Shown piece after piece: positions 5,415 through 7,437 of a stretch of DNA of 7,437 nucleotides (position 1 is the first letter of the stretch; every line of letters starts with the position of its first letter). This DNA is from Gemmatimonadota bacterium. GTDB lineage: Bacteria; Gemmatimonadota; Gemmatimonadetes; Gemmatimonadales; Gemmatimonadaceae. Location: NCBI GenBank assembly GCA_947457715.1, contig CANGXK010000124.1, positions 1 to 7,437 on the forward strand, in the 5' to 3' direction. The translations under genes and the position numbers were made by a program. The notes beneath the pieces are model-generated. The model made no database searches. It was not told the DNA's origin and was given only the letters and a program-made list of their open reading frames with translations.

Positions 5415-7220
5415 TCAGCTCTCGCTGCTGCCTTCAGTGTTCGGGCGCGGCTTGCGGCTCGCATTCTGCATGCGCGCTGCACGCTCCGACCATTCTTCAC
5501 GCCCTTCCGCACGCTCCCGCACGGGACGATCACCGAACGCACGACGCTCGTCGTCGGCCCGCGGCGGGCGGTCGGTGCCACCACGCGGCGGTCCACCGCG
5601 CCCTTCCGGGCGGGGGGCGCGGTCACCGCCGAACGACGGGCGGGCCGGCCGGTCGCCGGCCTCGCGACGCGGACCGCCACGCGGCGGACCGAACGTGCGC
5701 TCGCTGCGCGGAGCGCCGCGGCCACGATCACCGCCACGATCACCGCCACGCGGGGCGTCTCCCGAACGCTCGTCGATGCGGGCGCTGAGGCGACGACCAC
5801 GCAACGACACACTGCCCAACGCCTGTACGACCTTGGCGGCATCGTCGGCCGCGAGTTCGACGATGGCGTGCGATTCGAACAGTTCAACCTGTCCGATGCG
5901 GTCGCCCGGGATACCCGCTTCGTTGGCGACGGCACCGACGATATCGCCAACGCGGATGCCATCCCGCTTGCCTGCGGCGAGAAACACGCGCTGCTTGCCA
6001 TCGGGCGCCGGCGCGTCAGGCTTGTAACCGGCAGCGACCGGCGTGCGCACCGGACCGGCGGTGACCGCCTTGGTCCGCGCCGTCACAGCATCGCGGCGCG
6101 CGCCCTCATACAACCGCAGCGCCGCGGCGGCGATTTCGAGCGCATCGTGCGTGTCGAGCAATGGCGCGAGCAGCGCCATTTCACTGGCGGAGGTGCCGCC
6201 GGAATTCGCCAGCGTCGAGCGCAGCGCGGTCCGCAGCGTCTGCACGCGGCTCTCGGCATTCGCCTTTCGGGCCGCCGGCGTCCACGCTTCGGCCAAGCCG
6301 CTGGTCATACGCCGGAAGGCGGCGAGTTCATCGGGCAGCAGCAGGGCGACGGCGTCGACCGGGCGCGCGGAGAGGGCCTCCAGCAGCGCGTCGTACGACA
6401 CCGGCGACTCCCACAGCACGACGAGGGCGACATGCTGCGACGTGGCCTGACGCACGACCTGCACGTTCACACCGTCCACGACCATGCCGATGCGCGTGAT
6501 GGCGGCCTGCGCTTCGCGCTGTCCGGCGTCGGTGGCGGCCACGACGACGACGGACGGCGGATCGACCTCATCGAGGATGGCGCGAAGCGCATCCGCGCGG
6601 CCGCCGGCCGACGTGATGACGAAGCTCGGCGTCATCGCCAGTGGGGCTTCACCCGCGAGCAGGGGCGTGAGATGCCGCGCCCGACGCAGCTGCGCCTCGA
6701 GGAACGCTTCGATTTCCGGCGTCTCGCTGTCGGTCGTCGCGACGCGCATTACGTCGTCCGGCGAGTCACCGAGCAGCGCCTGCAAGGTGTCACCACTCTT
6801 CTCCGCGAGCACCTCGTCGAGGCTGAACACCACGACCACCTGCAGCTTCTGCAGGTTGATCGCGGCTTCGGTGCGGAGCGTGAGCAGGTCGGTGGCTGTT
6901 CCCGTGACCACGGCCACCGGGCCCGCGGCCAACACGCGGCGGGCCCGATTGGCGGACGTTACCGGCACGACGCGCAGATTCTCGTCACCCAGGAGGAGAC
7001 GCGCCTGCTCGGCGGCGCTCAAGGCCTGTTCGACCGTGGGGGTAATCACCAGGCAGGCCGGCGAGGCCACACCCTGCATCCGGCGGCTGCGCTCGATGCC
7101 CGGGCGCATCGCGGCCGTCATCATCCGCAGATCTGCGGGGCCCTGCAGCACCACGTGCTGACTCCGCGTCGCCCCTGGCGCCGTCTCTTCCCGTTCTTGC
7201 TCGCCCACGCCCCACCCCAT
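5415..7220 (-). CDS. DEAD-box-like pseudohelicase with DbpA-type RNA-binding domain and Arg/Gly-rich tail
   Basis: About 601 residues from ATG 7220; a TTG at 7247 is an alternative, and neither has a strong Shine-Dalgarno. The C-terminal third is clearest: residues about 408-482 ([20 protein letters not shown] to RRLSARIDE) resemble the DbpA/CsdA C-terminal RNA-binding domain, which in E. coli DbpA binds 23S rRNA hairpin 92. After it comes a disordered Arg/Gly/Pro/Asp-rich tail (about 485-601). The N-terminal part follows the outline of two RecA lobes of a DEAD-box helicase without its chemistry. There is no Walker A GKT. Motif Ia survives as LVITPT (57-62), TPGR is TATD (108-111), DEAD aligns with FSLD (132-135), SAT is ATTD (161-164), and no HRIGRTGR is found in lobe two. 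I infer an RNA- or ribosome-binding protein without ATPase activity. tdk follows 2 bp downstream. Domain alignment is by eye, so the pseudohelicase reading is less sure than the DbpA-type domain. Confidence 0.8.
   Translation of the reverse strand: MGWGVGEQEREETAPGATRSQHVVLQGPADLRMMTAAMRPGIERSRRMQGVASPACLVITPTVEQALSAAEQARLLLGDENLRVVPVTSANRARRVLAAGPVAVVTGTATDLLTLRTEAAINLQKLQVVVVFSLDEVLAEKSGDTLQALLGDSPDDVMRVATTDSETPEIEAFLEAQLRRARHLTPLLAGEAPLAMTPSFVITSAGGRADALRAILDEVDPPSVVVVAATDAGQREAQAAITRIGMVVDGVNVQVVRQATSQHVALVVLWESPVSYDALLEALSARPVDAVALLLPDELAAFRRMTSGLAEAWTPAARKANAESRVQTLRTALRSTLANSGGTSASEMALLAPLLDTHDALEIAAAALRLYEGARRDAVTARTKAVTAGPVRTPVAAGYKPDAPAPDGKQRVFLAAGKRDGIRVGDIVGAVANEAGIPGDRIGQVELFESHAIVELAADDAAKVVQALGSVSLRGRRLSARIDERSGDAPRGGDRGGDRGRGAPRSERTFGPPRGGPRREAGDRPARPSFGGDRAPRPEGRGGPPRGGTDRPPRADDERRAFGDRPVRERAEGREEWSERAARMQNASRKPRPNTEGSSES
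5721..5750 (-). repeat. 12-bp direct repeat in the Arg/Gly tail
   Basis: Two and a half copies of gccacgatcacc (5721-5732, 5733-5744, partial to 5750), encoding GGDR repeats in the disordered tail of the DbpA-domain protein. Confidence 0.85.
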
Positions 7221-7247
7221 CGATTGTCGGTCAGCCTGGCCGCCCAA

Positions 7248-7437
7248 CGGCCAGTGATTGTCGCGCCCCTATGGCGCATCGCGTCGCTACACCTGCGTAG
7301 CGCACCTTCGTCGGGCGCGCTTAATTGCTTCGTGTTCGCTGCATCCTGCTTGAAATCCCGTCCCTACATCCGGCAGTCGTCGGCCGCCGCCCTGCGACGG
7401 AGCGCACCACCGGGGCTGTCACGTACCCAGCCTTGGA
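7248..7437. other. Right-edge intergenic or unassigned stretch
   Basis: No recognisable protein. Short frames run to the edge on the plus strand (from a TTG at 7325 and a GTG at 7332) and on the minus strand (one ending at a TAG near 7365), but none shows a motif. A small hairpin cgctac/gtagcg (7285-7290 and 7297-7302) is present. The ttaatt at 7321 is a locally AT-rich spot, and the region should hold the promoter of the minus-strand pseudohelicase-tdk unit; I cannot place -35/-10 boxes with confidence. Confidence 0.4.

Noticed and set aside
4736..6001. A 421-codon minus-strand frame
   Set aside because: It overlaps tdk and the DbpA-domain gene in a different frame on the same strand; its Arg/Ala/Val-rich composition is a frame-shadow pattern.
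7285..7302. Hairpin as a terminator or riboswitch
   Set aside because: A 6-bp stem with no U-tract and no larger conserved structure; too weak to call.

Overview
The window is bacterial, very GC-rich and densely coding, with GTG/TTG starts and few clear Shine-Dalgarno sites. The gene set is chromosomal housekeeping (glycine cleavage, coenzyme A synthesis, thymidine salvage) plus one large sensor kinase and one unusual RNA-binding protein. The combination of a DbpA-type RNA-binding domain on a degenerate DEAD-box body and a multi-PAS soluble hybrid kinase suggests a Gemmatimonadota-like bacterium. That assignment rests on pattern recognition only and is moderately uncertain.

Layout. Positions 1-58 hold the last codons of a plus-strand gcvP (glycine dehydrogenase), followed by a UUCG-capped terminator-like hairpin (79-114). 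About 540 bp of gene-free, extremely GC-rich DNA follows. It carries a 7-bp tandem repeat (118-152) and two copies, in opposite orientation, of a 68-nt self-complementary element (211-278 and 540-607). Next comes a minus-strand pair, coaE (1140-1769) then gcvH (725-1111), ending at a good intrinsic terminator (657-694). Two glycine cleavage genes, gcvP and gcvH, therefore converge on the repeat-bearing intergenic region.

Divergent from coaE is a 956-residue plus-strand hybrid histidine kinase (1914-4784): four PAS-like domains, HisKA, HATPase and a receiver. Three in-frame tandem repeats sit in its linkers, and several catalytic residues are altered. It runs within 16 bp of a convergent minus-strand pair: a DEAD-box-like pseudohelicase with a DbpA-type domain and an Arg/Gly-rich tail (5415-7220), followed 2 bp later by tdk (4801-5412). 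The last ~190 bp have no gene I can name.

How the genes relate. GcvH and GcvP act in the same complex, with GcvH the lipoylated shuttle for GcvP. CoaE completes CoA synthesis. Tdk feeds dTMP salvage. The pseudohelicase is probably an RNA or ribosome binder that has lost ATPase chemistry. The most unusual material is the pseudohelicase, the kinase with degraded catalytic motifs and slippage-prone linkers, and the inverted pair of palindromic elements.
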